Source: Chromera velia
Lineage: Eukaryota > Sar > Chromeraceae
Length of the DNA: 64,000 bases
Assembly (NCBI GenBank): GCA_018398765.1
Contig: JAHBMJ010003272.1
Span: forward strand, 1 to 64,000
Direction of reading: 5' to 3'
The position numbers were made by a program, and so were the translations under genes. The notes beneath the pieces are model-generated. The model searched no databases. It was given only the letters and a program-made list of their open reading frames with translations, and had not been told where the DNA came from. Of this stretch, positions 12,009 to 24,443 are shown one piece after another (the stretch's first letter is position 1; the number at the start of each line of letters is the position of its first letter).

Positions 12009-15000
12009 TTAATTTGCGTCTCGAAGCACCTGCTCTGTCCTCCCCCCTGCCCCTCCCTGCTCAGAGACTTTTGCCGTCTCCCCCCCTCCCTCCCTGTCCA
12101 CTTCAGCCTCCCCCGTCTCTTCTCCGTCCTCTGGGGGGGGAGTAGCGAGCACGACCGTCACGCATCTGTGAAGAGGCAGCACGTCGCCAAACTTGTTGAT
12201 CACCTGCAACGAAAAAGATCAACAAAAGAGCTTTTTCTTTATTTCTGTGTACACAGGCTTGCCTAGCTGTCCCTTTCAGGAAGCAACGGAGCCGGATCAT
12301 CCAGGTCAAATCCACCATCACAATAATATACGTCCGAGTTGGGGTTGCATTGAAGAACCTTGCAACCCTCTGATCGACAGGACTGCGACTGATGGACCAG
12401 ACCACAATGATCTACTCGAGACTCAAGAGGACTTTCTTGAATGCACTGCCGAGGGCAGTGAAAACGAAGCACTGGATCGATCAACGAAGCACCCATCCAT
12501 CCATTCATCCGTTTATCCATCCATGCCTCTCGCTATTTGAAGAAAATATACGAACGAACGGACCAATGTTTGGAGGTCTGCCGGAGAGAGGCCCAGAGGG
12601 AGTCTTCTGTCTGTCGCCACCACAGGCAGAAGTCTGAAGAGTTCGCCTGCACAATCGGTGGCCTTCAGGCTCGACAGTACGGTCTTTGGCTTTTCCCCCT
12701 CAGTCTCCCCCTCTGCCCCTGCCTCCCCTGCCCCTGCTCCTGCTGCTGCTGCCGGAGCTGCGTCTTTGTCCTTTCCCTCTTTGTCTCCCGTCTCTTCCTC
12801 CTCCCCCCCCTCCTTTGCCTCCTCACCAGAGGGATTCTTCTGGCGGTCCGGGAGAAAGTCAGAGATGAAGTCGCGACCTGCAGGCCATTCACATACATAT
12901 ATTGGTGTTAGAGATATGCACGTATGTGCAAATCCACAGGTCAGTGAGGGTACAAAGAGATGAGATCAGATGAGATCAGTTGAATGAAAATTGTAATTCA
13001 CTGCAGAAATTTCCTTTTACGAGACCTGCTGCGTGCCAGTCACAAGTCTCATCGTGGAAGAGAGGCGGAGGAATGCAGAAAAAATATATCATAATATTTA
13101 TTTTCAGAGATCGTGAATGAATATATAAATGCATGCCCCACACAGAGATTTCATGTCAAGGCAAGGAAGGGTAGGTACGAAGACGAAAGAAAGAGAGAGC
13201 AGCGGCAGCCAAGGTGTATGACAGCCTTAGAGCGAACTCGACTGACCATGAAAGAGACGGGGATCAAAAACCTCCAGAGGGAGCCCTCCCCCCTTGTCGG
13301 TGTAGTCCAGCACCTTCCACTCTGCAGGGGGGGTCTCTGGGGAGGCGAACCAGCTGTGCACGCAGGATCTGCTGGGGGGTGCGTCTTCAAAGGTCTTCGC
13401 AGGATCGGATCCTGCAAAGAGAAGGAAGAAGCAAAGAGAGGAAGAGAATAGTTGGAAATCAAACTAAGGTGATCGATCCTGTTAGATCAAAAGGGATGCA
13501 AGCGGGTCGGGCAAATGTTCGCGATTCTTCTCTGCGGCACTGCTGAACAGCCTGGCCAAACATGCGGAGCCAACATATAGATGCATGGGTCAGTCAGTCA
13601 GTCAGTCAGTCAGTCAGTTAGTGAGTCAGTCAGTCAGTCCGTCAGTCAGTCAGTCAGTTAGTGAGTCAGTCAGTCAGTCCGTCAGTCAGTCAGTCAGTCA
13701 GTAGTTCACTTAGTGAGTCAGTCAGTCAGTCCGTCAGTCAGTCAGTCAGTCAGTTAGTGAGTGAGTCAGTCAGTTAGTGAGTGAGTGAGTGAGTCAGTCA
13801 GTCAGTCAGTCAGTCGGGAAATTTGATGGGAGTCAGTAACTTGTGATGGTACACTTGGCTTTCGCATCTGACTCATTTACAAACACATTCTTCTTCCACA
13901 TCTTGTGTCACGCGAACGAAAACAACACACCCCTGTCTCCCCGAGAAGGAAGACATTTCATGCATTTACCCTGAAAAAGAATTCTGTAAAGTAAATACAT
14001 GCAACGATCATGCTGCACTTACTCACCCCTGTCTCCTCCGAGAAAGAAGACGAAGGGTGAGTCTGTCTCCACTGCCTTCTTGGCATTTGCAGAGAACAAC
14101 TCTTTCCAATTCTGCATTCGTCTCCTCAGAAGGGCCGCATAGTCCAAACGCACAACGCCAGTCAACCTCCCCGTCTCTGCCGTCTCCCCAGGCTGCAGCC
14201 CTTCCCGTGCTTCCTCTTGGGGTAGCAGATAGTCGAGAGAGGAGACATCAGGGGTGATGCTTTCGTCAGGGACAAGAAGGGGCACTCTGTTGGTCTTCTG
14301 AACCAAAAAATTCAAAAACGACTGTAGCACTTCCTGTTTACTCATATCTTTCTCATCCTCCCCCGCCTCTGCTGTTGGCTCTTTTCTGAGTCGTTTGTCC
14401 TCCCCCGGCTTCCCTGTTTTGAAGAGGTTTTTGAGAAAGACAACTGGTGTGCCCACAGCCGTGGCCTCTCTCTGTGCGGTCATGTACGCAACCAAATTCT
14501 GGACGTCACACAGGACCACAGGCATGTCTGCAGCATCGCCCTGCTTGATGGCGTCTCTCTCGAAGTCTCTCTGGTGAGAGATCACATCCAACCATGTTAC
14601 CTGCAGGGAAGGAAGGAATGCGCATCATGCGAACTCAGAACGTGCACACGTCGATTTAGAGCCAAGGGAGAGAGTGACAGGAACTAAACCGAGACATAAG
14701 AATTGACTGCGGGGATTGAAGAAGGGATTGCAAGGGAAATCCGATGGATGAGGCAAGAGCGCGTCCGTCCACGCGGACTTGAAAAAGCACGGGCTCGGCA
14801 AGTCAAAATGCACGTATGAGAACGAGCACAAGCCCAGCTCTTTGGTCGACTGACCTGAGGCACAGGATCGCTGATGTGTTGTGCAGAGACTCGCGGTGCC
14901 GTCCCCCCCCCCTTCTCCTTTCCCTGTGTCGTCGTTACTGTTCCCTCTCCTCGCGCTCGTGCTCTCTCCTTCACCGCGTTCCGGCTGAAGCTCCCCTGCC

Positions 15001-16704
15001 AGAAATGACCTGAGAGCGCAGACAAAACGAACGTTTCTGAGAATATTGGTTACACATTTATTCTGAACCCTCCCTGTCCAAAATGACTACGCAGCGCTTC
15101 TGGAGGGAAAAGAGAGGATCTTTTGCTTTCACACACCCATGCTTTCGCAGACTAAACTACACTGATTGATTGCATTCAGACAACTTGACAGACCGACCCG
15201 CTGCGTCTGTGTACTGCCCCTCCCCCGTCATGACCCCCTGGTTCCAGAGCCCCTTGTACACAGCGCCGTTGGCCCAGACGAACTCGCCGTGACCGTGGAA
15301 GAGGCCACCCACAAAGTCTCCTTGGTAGACGGACCTGCAGGGCAAAAGGGGGGGGCGTGCTCTCTCTGCAGAATTAATTGCAGATAGGAGTGAAAACGAC
15401 ATAATTACTGTCACTCTCTCCCTCTTTCTTCTCTCTCGCTTTGTTGCTCAGATTGAGTCTTCAGCAGAAAGTCTTGTTGATTTATGCTTCATTCACTCCT
15501 TCGTTTCCTCGCTAATCGAACTGAAGCTCGAACTTCGCACCGAATCGCACGTAAATGGACAGACTGCTCTCTTCTCCTTACTCCTTGGCAATCAGAAGGT
15601 ACGAAAAGAAGAGGCAGACAGACGGACCCGTCAGGCAGATTCAGACGCCCTCTCCCTTCCACGCGGTCTTCCAGAAATTCCCCTTCATATCGCACCTGCG
15701 TCATTGCAGATGGATGCACAAATTGTCATTCCGGCAGATGTCAGAGAAGGCTGAAAATTCGAATCATAAAAGAGCACAAATGGAAAACTCATGATCACAT
15801 GAACACTGCTGATGGCTTTGTGCTGCGCTAGACTATCTTTCGCAAACGGCCTCTCGGACCTCACCAGCCAGAGAACAACACCTTCTTAAGTGCATTTGTT
15901 TAATTAGCACAGAGAAGAAGCTTCAGAGCACTAGGAGTCCTTTGTACTTCACTTTAGCTTCTGTCTCTTTGATCGAAAGACTGAAATCCAATTTCAAGAC
16001 TCAGTCAAATCTTTGGCGTCCTTCCTTTTGTTGCGCACTCCCCGTCAGACGACTCGTGTGAGCGAGAAAGGCCAAACTGTCACCAGCCTGGCCAGCATCA
16101 TGCAGCCAGGCAAAAAAAGCAAAAATCGAATTGACACACCAACCCAGGGGACGAGTCTTCTGATGGGGTCTGGAGGGCTGTGCCTGGTGTTTGTCTTCAG
16201 GCTCACGAGCGTCCCCTTGCCGTGTCGAATCCACCGCCCCTCCACCAGCTTGCATTTGCCCTGAAGGTGCAAATGACACACATGAAGAGGTTGGAGTGTA
16301 TGCAAGAAAGGAGAAGCTGCACAAAGGCTGACAAAGACCCAGTAGAGGCCAGTCAGAAAGACTTTTATCCACAGATTCTGAACAGAGCTGGAGCAACACC
16401 CGCATGCATCTGCATTTATGCTCTGTTGCATGAAATATATACATGTATGAGTGTCTGTTGCTTGAAGTGTCTGTGCCGAGAAGAGATACAGGCCTCAATT
16501 CATTTTGACCCCATCATTTTCGAATCATCGCCAAAAGCAGTGTGTAAACGAAAACGTGAGTGAGTCTGGGTGTCCACATGCGCGTGAATGAACGCGTACC
16601 TTGAAGAGCTGTTGATCTTTCATGAGACACTTTTCAACAATTGAGGGCGGCTCTGGTGAGCCTTCGTCCTTCTTCTCCTCCACGGCTTCTTTCTTTGGTG
16701 CCAT
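12009..16704 (-). CDS. MORN-repeat protein, at least nine exons
   Basis: Start ATG at 16704. Exons joined in frame: 16704-16600, 16260-16207, 15695-15628, 15334-15198, 15009-14855, 14600-14027, 13411-13247, and one starting at 12877. Residues about 35-130 hold MORN repeats (YEGEFLEDRVEGRGRLNLPDG, VYQGDFVGGLFHGHGEF, VYKGLWNQGVMTGEGQYTDA), a fold found in proteins that link membranes to cytoskeleton or in flagellar axonemes. The 14600-14027 exon (DVISHQRDFERDAIKQGDAA, PVVLCDVQNLVAYMTAQREA) and the next one are not recognised. The 12877 exon continues to about 12615 and is rich in Glu, Gly and Ala. The 3' end is uncertain: one candidate exon ends LLPERDS plus stop at about 12263, and another starts after an acceptor near 12205 (VINKFGDVLPLHRCVTVVLA) and stops at 12009. 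Its start lies about 690 bp from the TrpRS start, in divergent orientation. Confidence 0.72.
13589..13816. repeat. GTCA tetranucleotide array
   Basis: About 230 bp of gtca repeats with gtta, gtga and gtcc variants and a larger periodicity in which blocks of four to six units are separated by gttagtga. It lies inside the intron of the MORN gene between exons 14600-14027 and 13411-13247. Confidence 0.9.
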
Positions 16705-17393
16705 TGTAAGGAGCCTACAGGAACAAAGGCGACTTCAATGTTCACTTTGAGGGAACTCAGAGAGAGGCAAACAGATCGTGCCACAACGCTGCCACGCTCC
16801 TTCAATGCTTCCTCGTCTCAGTCAAGTTCGTTTACCAGCTATGTTAGCCGTTGATCAAACTTTCCTTCCCCCATCTACTGGTAAGAAAAGGTGTCAGACT
16901 GTGCCTGAACGAACAATGACCCGTCTGCTCGTAAGGAGAACCCGGTGCGACAGAAAATCTCTGAAACAACACCTGCATGCATGTCAGACGTTGCATGCAT
17001 GCGCGCTCTGCATGCGCGCGCGCCCGCGGGTTTCGCAAAAAAAAAGTCACATGCATGCATGCGCAGCGTAGCTCGCCTAAAAACCGCGCGCGCCTGCATG
17101 CATGCATGCATGCAGAATCGAAAATCGCTAGCTTCGATCTTTGAACAAACTCTCTTCGACAGTTGAGGTCCAGACTCTGGCCCGGTTTGTTAGGGCTCAG
17201 GCGTGTTACTCAAGGAAGTCCTTGCTGTGTTCTTTTTGTGCCAGTTACTGTGCCACAGTTGGTTTTTGGAACAGAGATTCTCAGGATTCTTTTCCATCGC
17301 CCCTTCGTACAGTCGAGTCTTGCCTTCAGTCTGTGGAGACAGCTCAGTCGAGTGATCAGTTCAGTGCAGAGCCAAAGCAAACACCAAAAGGAA
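16705..17393. promoter_or_regulatory. Divergent promoter region with a TGCATGCA cluster
   Basis: This interval separates the divergent starts of the MORN gene (minus) and the tryptophanyl-tRNA synthetase gene (plus). Between 16974 and 17116 it contains repeated TGCATGCA/GCATGCATGCA units, alternating GCGCGC tracts and an A9-10 run near 17037-17045. TGCATGC-type motifs are known AP2-factor or ribosomal-gene promoter motifs in apicomplexans, so a shared control region is plausible. No TATA box or start site can be assigned. Confidence 0.5.
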
Positions 17394-18973
17394 ATGTCCG
17401 CCCCCGAGCAGAAGGCCAATGTCAGGGAGACGGCAGCTGCGCCTGCAGAGAAGCCGAAGGAGAAGGAACAGGTTGTTGACGCTTGGACCGTCGATGCAGG
17501 GGAGGGGAACCAGATTGACTACGACAAGTTGATCAGAGACTTTGGCGTCTCCCGGATCACTCCCACGTTAGTGGAGAGAGTCGAGGCAATCACCCAACGC
17601 CCTGCTCACCACTACCTCAGAAGAGGTCTTTTCTTCTCACACAGAGACCTTGACATCATTCTTGCCGCCAGAGAAAAGGGGAGGGCGTTCTTCCTTTACA
17701 CAGGCCGAGGTCCCGCCTCAGAGGCCCTTCACTTGGGTCACCTGATTCCCTTCCAATTCACCAAATACCTCCAGGACGCTTTTGGCGTTCCTCTTGTTAT
17801 CCAATTAACGGATGACGAGAAGTTTCTGTTTAAGGACAATTTGAAACTTGAGGAGGTGCACAAACACGCCTACTCGAATGCCAAGGACATTATCGCCTGT
17901 GGTTTCGATCCCACAAAGACGTTCATCTTCTCTGACTTGGACTACATCCACAAGCTCTACCCTGTGGCTCTGAAGATCCAAAAGAAGCTCACCTACTCGC
18001 AGTCACGCGGCATTTTCGGTTTTGTTGAGTCCGACAATGTTGGCAAGTCCGCCTTCCCTGCCATCCAGGCAGCTCCCGCTTTCTCCGAATCCTTCCCCTC
18101 TATGTTCGGAGGAAGGAAGGATGTACTCTGCCTTATCCCTGCGGCAATTGACCAGGACCCCTATTTCAGAATGACCAGAGATGTCGCACAGAAGTTGGGG
18201 TACAAGAAACCCTGCAACATCTACTCGTCCTTCTTCCCCGCTCTTCAGGGACAACACACGAAAATGTCGGGTTCCGTGGAGAGCTCCTCGATCTTCGTTA
18301 CAGACACACCGAAGCAAATCAAGTCAGTGGGTTTGAGAAGAGCCTCTTTTATTTTTGCCCGACTGAATGAGGGTCTCTTTCCTTCGTGAGTACCTGCTAT
18401 CATCCTTTTTTTCTCTGCTCCTCTTCTGTTTGTCTCCTTCCCTCCTTGGCTTCTTTCCTTCGTTCTTTCTTTCTTCCTTCCTTCCTTCCTTCCTTCCTTC
18501 CTTTTCTTTTCTTTTTTCTTTTTTCTCTTTTCTCTAGTCTCTTTTTTCTTTTTTCTTTCTTCTTTCTTTCTTTTCTTTTCTTTTCTTCCTTCGTTCCTTC
18601 CTTTCGTCTCTTTCTCTTAGTGCCCATTTCGTTTTCTCCCGTCAACTTGTGATCCTCCTTTCTTGCTTAGTCGGTTGCGATCCTACCTTCCGTCCGCTCC
18701 TGACTGTCTGAGTGTCCATGTATGTATTTGTCTGTCGTCTAGAAGAAAAGATGGAGGGAAGCAACAAGCACAGACTGTATTTGCACCCGTCCGTCACTCA
18801 TGTGCATTTTTGTGGCGTCCGCTTTTAAGAAGTAGTTGTTGTGGTGAAATGCGGTTGATTTTTTGTCCATTCTGCTCTTCTTGGTGTCCCGTGCACTCAA
18901 CGATCTTCAAAACATGCATGTGCAGAGAGGCAAGTTGTAAACCCTGCAAGAATTCTCCTTACTGTTTCCTCTC

Positions 18974-19059
<86 letters not shown>

Positions 19060-19540
19060 GACGAAGATCAACAAGTATGCGTTCTCAGGGGGACAGGACA
19101 CCGCAGAGAAGCAGAGAGAGCTGGGTGCGGACCTAGACGTTGACATCACCTACCAGTACCTGAGGTTTGTCTTGGAGGACGACGCAGAGCTGGAGAGACT
19201 GGGGGAGGAGTACAGGACAGGAAAGCTCCTGACTGGGGAGATTAAGGCCATTTTGATTGGCATCTTGCAGGAGATGGTCAAGGGCCATCAGGAGAGGAAG
19301 AGTCAGGTGACGGATGAGGTTTTGCAGAGGTTCATGGATCCGGACAGGCAGGAGTTGAAGGACGCATTCCAGTCTCTCCTCAAACCCGAGTTGGAAGGGA
19401 AGGGAGGGAATGAGAAGGAGAAGGAAAAGGAGGGGGGAGGGAAATCAAAGGGGAAGAAGGAAAAGGGGGGCAAGGGGGCACCAGCAGCAGAAGGAGAAGG
19501 AGCGGCTGCGGCGGCTGCTCTGGAGGAAAACGGGAGATAA
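17394..19540 (+). CDS. Tryptophanyl-tRNA synthetase, cytosolic eukaryotic type
   Basis: Charges tRNA-Trp with tryptophan using ATP; a class I aminoacyl-tRNA synthetase. Exons 17394-18322 and 19060-19540 join with phase 2 ([18 protein letters not shown]) into 469 residues, a normal length for the eukaryotic/archaeal-type enzyme. The HIGH-equivalent HLGH starts at about residue 113 in [17 protein letters not shown]. The KMSKS-equivalent KMSGS is at about residue 290, after the characteristic [12 protein letters not shown] and [13 protein letters not shown] segments. The C-terminus from about residue 430 is a Lys/Glu/Gly/Ala-rich low-complexity tail. The start is the first ATG in frame; the frame is open upstream to 17163 without an ATG, so an N-terminal organelle-targeting extension would need a non-ATG start or another exon. 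Confidence 0.95.
18323..19059 (+). repeat. TrpRS intron with polypyrimidine and (TC)n(TG)n repeats
   Basis: This intron contains a TTCC/TTTTC polypyrimidine tract (about 18455-18615) and, directly before the acceptor, (TC)n followed by (TG)n (18975-19056). The TG repeat runs into the acceptor as tgtgtgcag. The same arrangement recurs in introns of the large receptor gene. Confidence 0.85.
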
Positions 19541-22455
19541 CGTGTCTGTGTGTAGAGTGGTTTATTGATGCTCATTGCTTCACCTGAAAGGCAAAAGACC
19601 TTTCAAACAATTCACTGGATGAGATCGTCATTTCATTCGATCCTTCATGCATTGGTGATTGCCATCTTACCTGCAAAAGCGGAAAATGCAGTAGTCATGT
19701 ATATTCAGTGAGTCATAGAAGCGGATTCACAGATATTCATAAAGTCATAAGCTTATTATCATATGATAGCTTTAAAATATATGTGCCGCACATATAACTT
19801 GATGATATAAGAAAACAAAACAGACCGGTCTGCCGGGCCTTGCTCTACAAAATTGTAGCAAGGTGTCCTGGAATTTAGTGGAATCCATTTGTATACATAG
19901 AATCTAGATGGAACGTAGTCGAATTAAAGACATTTAATTGAGTAGAATTTATTATCAAACACTAAAATCGTGTAGATTTCTATCATTGAATCCGATCCGA
20001 GTCTTATTTAAGATATTATATATGAAGTACCAATCAAATCATTGCCTAGAATCGGCCTTAGATTATTACTTAACAGTGTTAACGCTAGCTGTTTAAACTG
20101 AGCCTGCTTAGCTACTGCTAATTACTACGACTTTAGATTACTATAAATTATTTTACGCAGTACCCTAGCTATTCAACAGCGCCAAGGCCTAGGCCAAGGC
20201 ATAATTCTACAACTAAATTGGATCCTAGATTGGATTGCGGGGCACCGCGGAACATTAATCTTTTCCTATGTTCTCCTAGCTAGTCTCCTAGTAATGATAA
20301 CTAGAGTCTGGAGTCCTAAACTCCTAGTTACAGTCCAAGTTAGTGATTGAAGTCACATCTAGACTTCTGCTCAGAATCTGCTGATCAATGACCATTCGAC
20401 TGCTTCAAATATATGGGCCTGTAAACTATAGCGTATTGTTAGGCCTCAGAGGCGAGCGGGCCGGGGTGACGCTCTGGGCTGAGGGGACGTGAGGAGTGCG
20501 GTCCCAAAGGACCGGAGTGATTGACGCACGCCGCGCACGCGAGCTATGCAACACTTTCCAAACAACACTTGAATGCGTTGCACGGAAGTAAACAAACAAA
20601 CTGTATTGCAATAAATGAAAAGAAGTCATACAGAAATGATGATACAGATTCCTTTTCTGTATTGGACAGATGAAATACAGAAGATGCAAATTAAATGCAA
20701 ATAAATGAGATTGGAAGATAGACAGCAAGATGTATGACAGTCTTGTGATGCAATGTCCGAAGACGAAAAAAGGTAGAAGAAGGAACCGAACCAGTGATGC
20801 ACAGACTTTACACGTAAGTTGATAGTCGTCATGCTGCCATACCAACACGTATGTACAAATCGATCTAACATCATGTTCAAGCAGCGGCCTAGGCAGTGGT
20901 AACGCTCACCCAACTCAAAGTCTGTCCAAACCGGAATGAAATACCATTTATACGCATGCCTCAGACCATGCGCAGTCCTTTCAAGTTTCAATTGAACATC
21001 CCGAACCAACCAGGTCCTCTTCATCTGACTTTGACGTTTGCAACGCATGCAGTGCGAACACTAGGCGACGCACAGTGATAAAAAAAAAATAAATCTGAAA
21101 ACGTCTATTCTTTTTTTTTTTTAATTTAAAATTTTATTGTATATATAAAAAAAAATAAAGGTTAAATGACTAGCTTCAACTAGAGTTTGAATCATATCTA
21201 GGATCCCAGTTTCACTTTTAGCTTGGTAGACGCTTAAAAGGATTGACCAAAACTAGCTTCGACTAGAGCTTCGAAATGTATATCGTCCTAGATATCGTCA
21301 AAAAGCCAGTCAAAGAACTTCTCCTCTGTCTGCTCTTCTGTCTGCATCCATGCATCAATCCTTCTTGTCACTCTTTGCATAGGATAAAAGAGAGCTCCCT
21401 TTTCCCTTCGCTCGCCTGCTCGCCTTCATCCTTGTAATCCCTTTTTGCGATGGTCGCTGCGTGCAGTGCCATACACGCAGACTTCATTCATTTTTCAATT
21501 AGCATGAATGGTGAAACGACGGACCAGGTCACTCCCTCTGTCTCCCTCATCTCTTACACTCAGTTGGTCTATCACCTAGTCCATCACCCGGCATCCCTCA
21601 GAGGAGGGAAGCAAGAAGGACGTCAGATGTGTCTGAGAAAACCACCACAGACGTATGTGTATATGTATGCGTCTTTGTAGTCGATACCGCATGGGGATGA
21701 TATTGAAGGGGCTGCAGAATTTATGAGAAAGAAAGGGCGGATGCAAGTCAATGTGAATGGATGCAAGTCAATCAGTCTCTCTACTTCCCTCCTCCTCTTT
21801 CCTCCGTGAATCATGCCTCTCCTCGTGCTCTGCCTCTTTTAGCTGTTTAATCCTTTAGTTTAACACTTTGGTTTTAAAAGCAAAAGCCTAGGCAGAACCA
21901 GCGTATTTATGTGTTTAATTTCTTCTCTTTAATATCATTATTGTAAATGTTCAAATCTCAATGTTATCCTTAGTGTCATCCTAGACATTACCATTATTAA
22001 TTTGTTACTCACTTACATGTTGGAGCTACTAGCCGAGCGAATCGAAACTTATAGGTCGGAGCCGAGTGCTTTGACAATTAAATAAGTGACCGTGAAGCAT
22101 ATTTTGCTAGATATTTTGAAGTAAGTAGAAAAGGATTAGAATTTCTTTTAACATTTCTAGTACATAGGCTGCCTCAGAGATAATAAGCGTAAAACTAAAC
22201 GTAAAAACTTGTTGAGCGTACTATGTCATTGACTAAATTATAGATGTAAATATAAATGTAAATGACTTTTTCTTTTAAATCTATACTAATCAATTAATTT
22301 TTTTTTTAAGTATATTTTTTGGATATTCAAAATTTTTGATTAAATTATGTATTCAATTCTTGAAGTGTATTACTTGAAACATGATCTACACTGTAAACGT
22401 GTAAGCTGTTACCAGCTGTTCACCAGTGGTGTGTCGGCTTTTCGGGCATGTTGAC
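19541..22455. other. AT-rich intergenic DNA, no supported gene
   Basis: Long AT-rich region between the TrpRS gene and the redoxin gene. A GC-rich island sits at about 20450-20550. A minus-strand frame (21048-20626, about 140 codons, WLVRDVQLKLERTAHGLRHA) is unrecognised and lacks supporting context. Near 21170-21270 a phrase (actagcttc-actagag) is repeated imperfectly. The region is probably decayed mobile DNA, but no element could be delimited. Confidence 0.3.
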
Positions 22456-24443
22456 TCATCGCTGCAGTGCGGTGCCTGTTTGTTCGACCAACTTCTGAAT
22501 TTTTTTCCAACAGGCCAACACGTGAGGTCTGCTGGTGTCCAGAGAGAAGAAGTCTCCTCCTCGAACGTTGTTGCTCACCTGCATACATGAGCACACCGAC
22601 ACATGCACTTCACACATCTTATTTATTGGGATATTAATTCCAAAGGCGAACCGGACGCCTGGCCGGGGAGAAGATTTCTTTTCTCGTTCTCGTCATTGAG
22701 TATCGGAGGGGTACCAATACAGTGACAATCAAGGGAATTGCACACAGGCAGGCGACGATTCGCAAGTAAGGCATGTGAAAGGAACTCGTCTTCTCCCTCC
22801 TTTATGACTGTGGAAGCCGCTTCGCGTGTTCATCCGAATGAAAAGAAAGGGGACACCATTCTTGCACACAGACCGTCTGATCACCGTTCTTCTGTCACGT
22901 CCATGCATTCATTCAGTCTCGATGTTCACGGGGACGAAAAACTGCGGAGCGGCCAAAAACCTACTCCAGATTGCAGGGGGAAACACAAACACTTCAAATG
23001 GGAACAGAGGTAAAGATAGGACAGGCGCACCCACGAACCTACGCAAAAATGCCTACGTAACTCCCGTGCCCCTCTCTGCGTTGATTTTTGAATTGACAGC
23101 ACTCACCGGCATCCTTCCTCAAACTGGGCGGCGATGCTTCCCTGCTGTCCAGCATAAAGCTGCTAGTGATTCACAAATAAAAGCTGTTTATGTTTCTATC
23201 AAGTCTCGAAGCAAATTCGACTGTTCTTTTCGTCTGTTTCTTTCCATTCAACTGACCAGCGACGCTTCCCTGTCCAGCAAGACGATCCTGGGGATCCCCG
23301 TGATGTTGAATTTCTTCTTCACCTGATCGAGAATGTCCTGCCGAGAGAAGGGAACGGCCAACCAGGGCATGCGACTGCAGTAGTCATTCCAGGCACTCTC
23401 GTCCTCGTCGTACCCGATGTACACAATCGAGAGACTGGCCTGCAGGGGAAAACGTAAAGGAAAGCGAAAATTGGGGAACGAGAAAGTGATCAAAGAGCGA
23501 GCAAATGCAATGCTTTTCTGTACAGCAACCAACAGAAACATGAAGTTGAGGAACTGTTCTAGCGATCCACATCTAGGAAGCACTCACGCGGAGGGATCCT
23601 TTGAGAGGGTGCGGACTCAGAAAGAGCATCAGGATTGTCGTGGGCGCAGAAGAAGCAAGCAAGAGCAGACTGACTCAGTCTGGCTGACGAATAACGGAGA
23701 TTCACAGTCAAGAACAAACAGTGAGCTTAACACCGACTCCGTGCGTAGTCTGATATGTTTTGTTTCACCCATGCACCGGCGAGATGGACTCAAAGTGCAA
23801 CGGCGTCTGATCAAGCAGACAGGCAGACGAAAAAAAGAGAGAAAAACAACGACAAAGAAGAGCTGCGGCCCCACCCCCCTTTTTTTCCTCCAAAGAATCA
23901 CCTTAACACTTTTGAGAATGTCGAAAGCTCTCGCGAACGCCGGAGTGAAGAGAGCGCACGGAGGCGACCAGGAGGCCGAAAAGTAGAGGGCCACCGCCTC
24001 GCTTTCCTGGAGGGAGGACGAGCGTACCTGCATGTGCACGCCCACTCATGTTGTCACTCAGTCACGTACAGAAAAGCCGACAATCAGTCAGTCAGTCAGT
24101 CAGTCAGTCAGCCTGCCAGCTAGTCGGTCAATATAATCTGCACAAACAGTGGTTGATGCCCAGCGATCTACTCTTGGTTCCTTCATTGAAATGTACATGC
24201 AGACGTGTAGACGGGTGGCCACGCAATCTTGCAAAGAGCATGCAACAACAGCACTCTCGGGGCAGCGAGTGAATCAAAGCTGCAAAATAGTCAGATTCTC
24301 GAATCTTCGCTTGGTGTGCTGTCCTGACTAACCATCGTGTCCCTTTCCTGAGCACTGGCTGACTTCTTGACGAGAAATTCTCCCAGGAAATCAAACGGAG
24401 CGCTGGAGCTCTGCTTTGCTTTCTTGTCAGTGGGTGAGGACAT
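22456..24443 (-). CDS. Nucleoredoxin/tryparedoxin-like protein, WSPPC variant
   Basis: Thioredoxin-fold protein of the tryparedoxin/nucleoredoxin family, about 190 residues. Exons: 24443-24333, 24027-23902, 23439-23257, then 23141-23107 (or from 23144) and 22573-22456. Family hallmarks are ALYFSASWSPPCALFTPAF (residues about 50-69), VYIGYDEDESAWNDYCSRMP followed by WLAVPF, and the cis-proline loop ITGIPRIVLLD. Most members have WCPPC as the redox centre; here the first cysteine is serine (W57-S58-P59-P60-C61), so ordinary dithiol reduction is not expected from this motif. The last junction needs an AG four bases inside the obvious tgcag|gtgag; using the obvious acceptor gives a stop, so a missed exon is an alternative. 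The final exon ends KLVEQTGTALQR. The ATG context and phases support the start. Confidence 0.8.

Noticed and set aside
16844-17111. Open frames rich in Met-His-Ala-Cys over the TGCATGCA cluster
   Set aside because: They are translations of a simple palindromic repeat and have no protein-like composition elsewhere.
20426-21048. Two overlapping minus-strand frames of 140 codons
   Set aside because: No recognisable motif and no splice context; not enough to call a gene.
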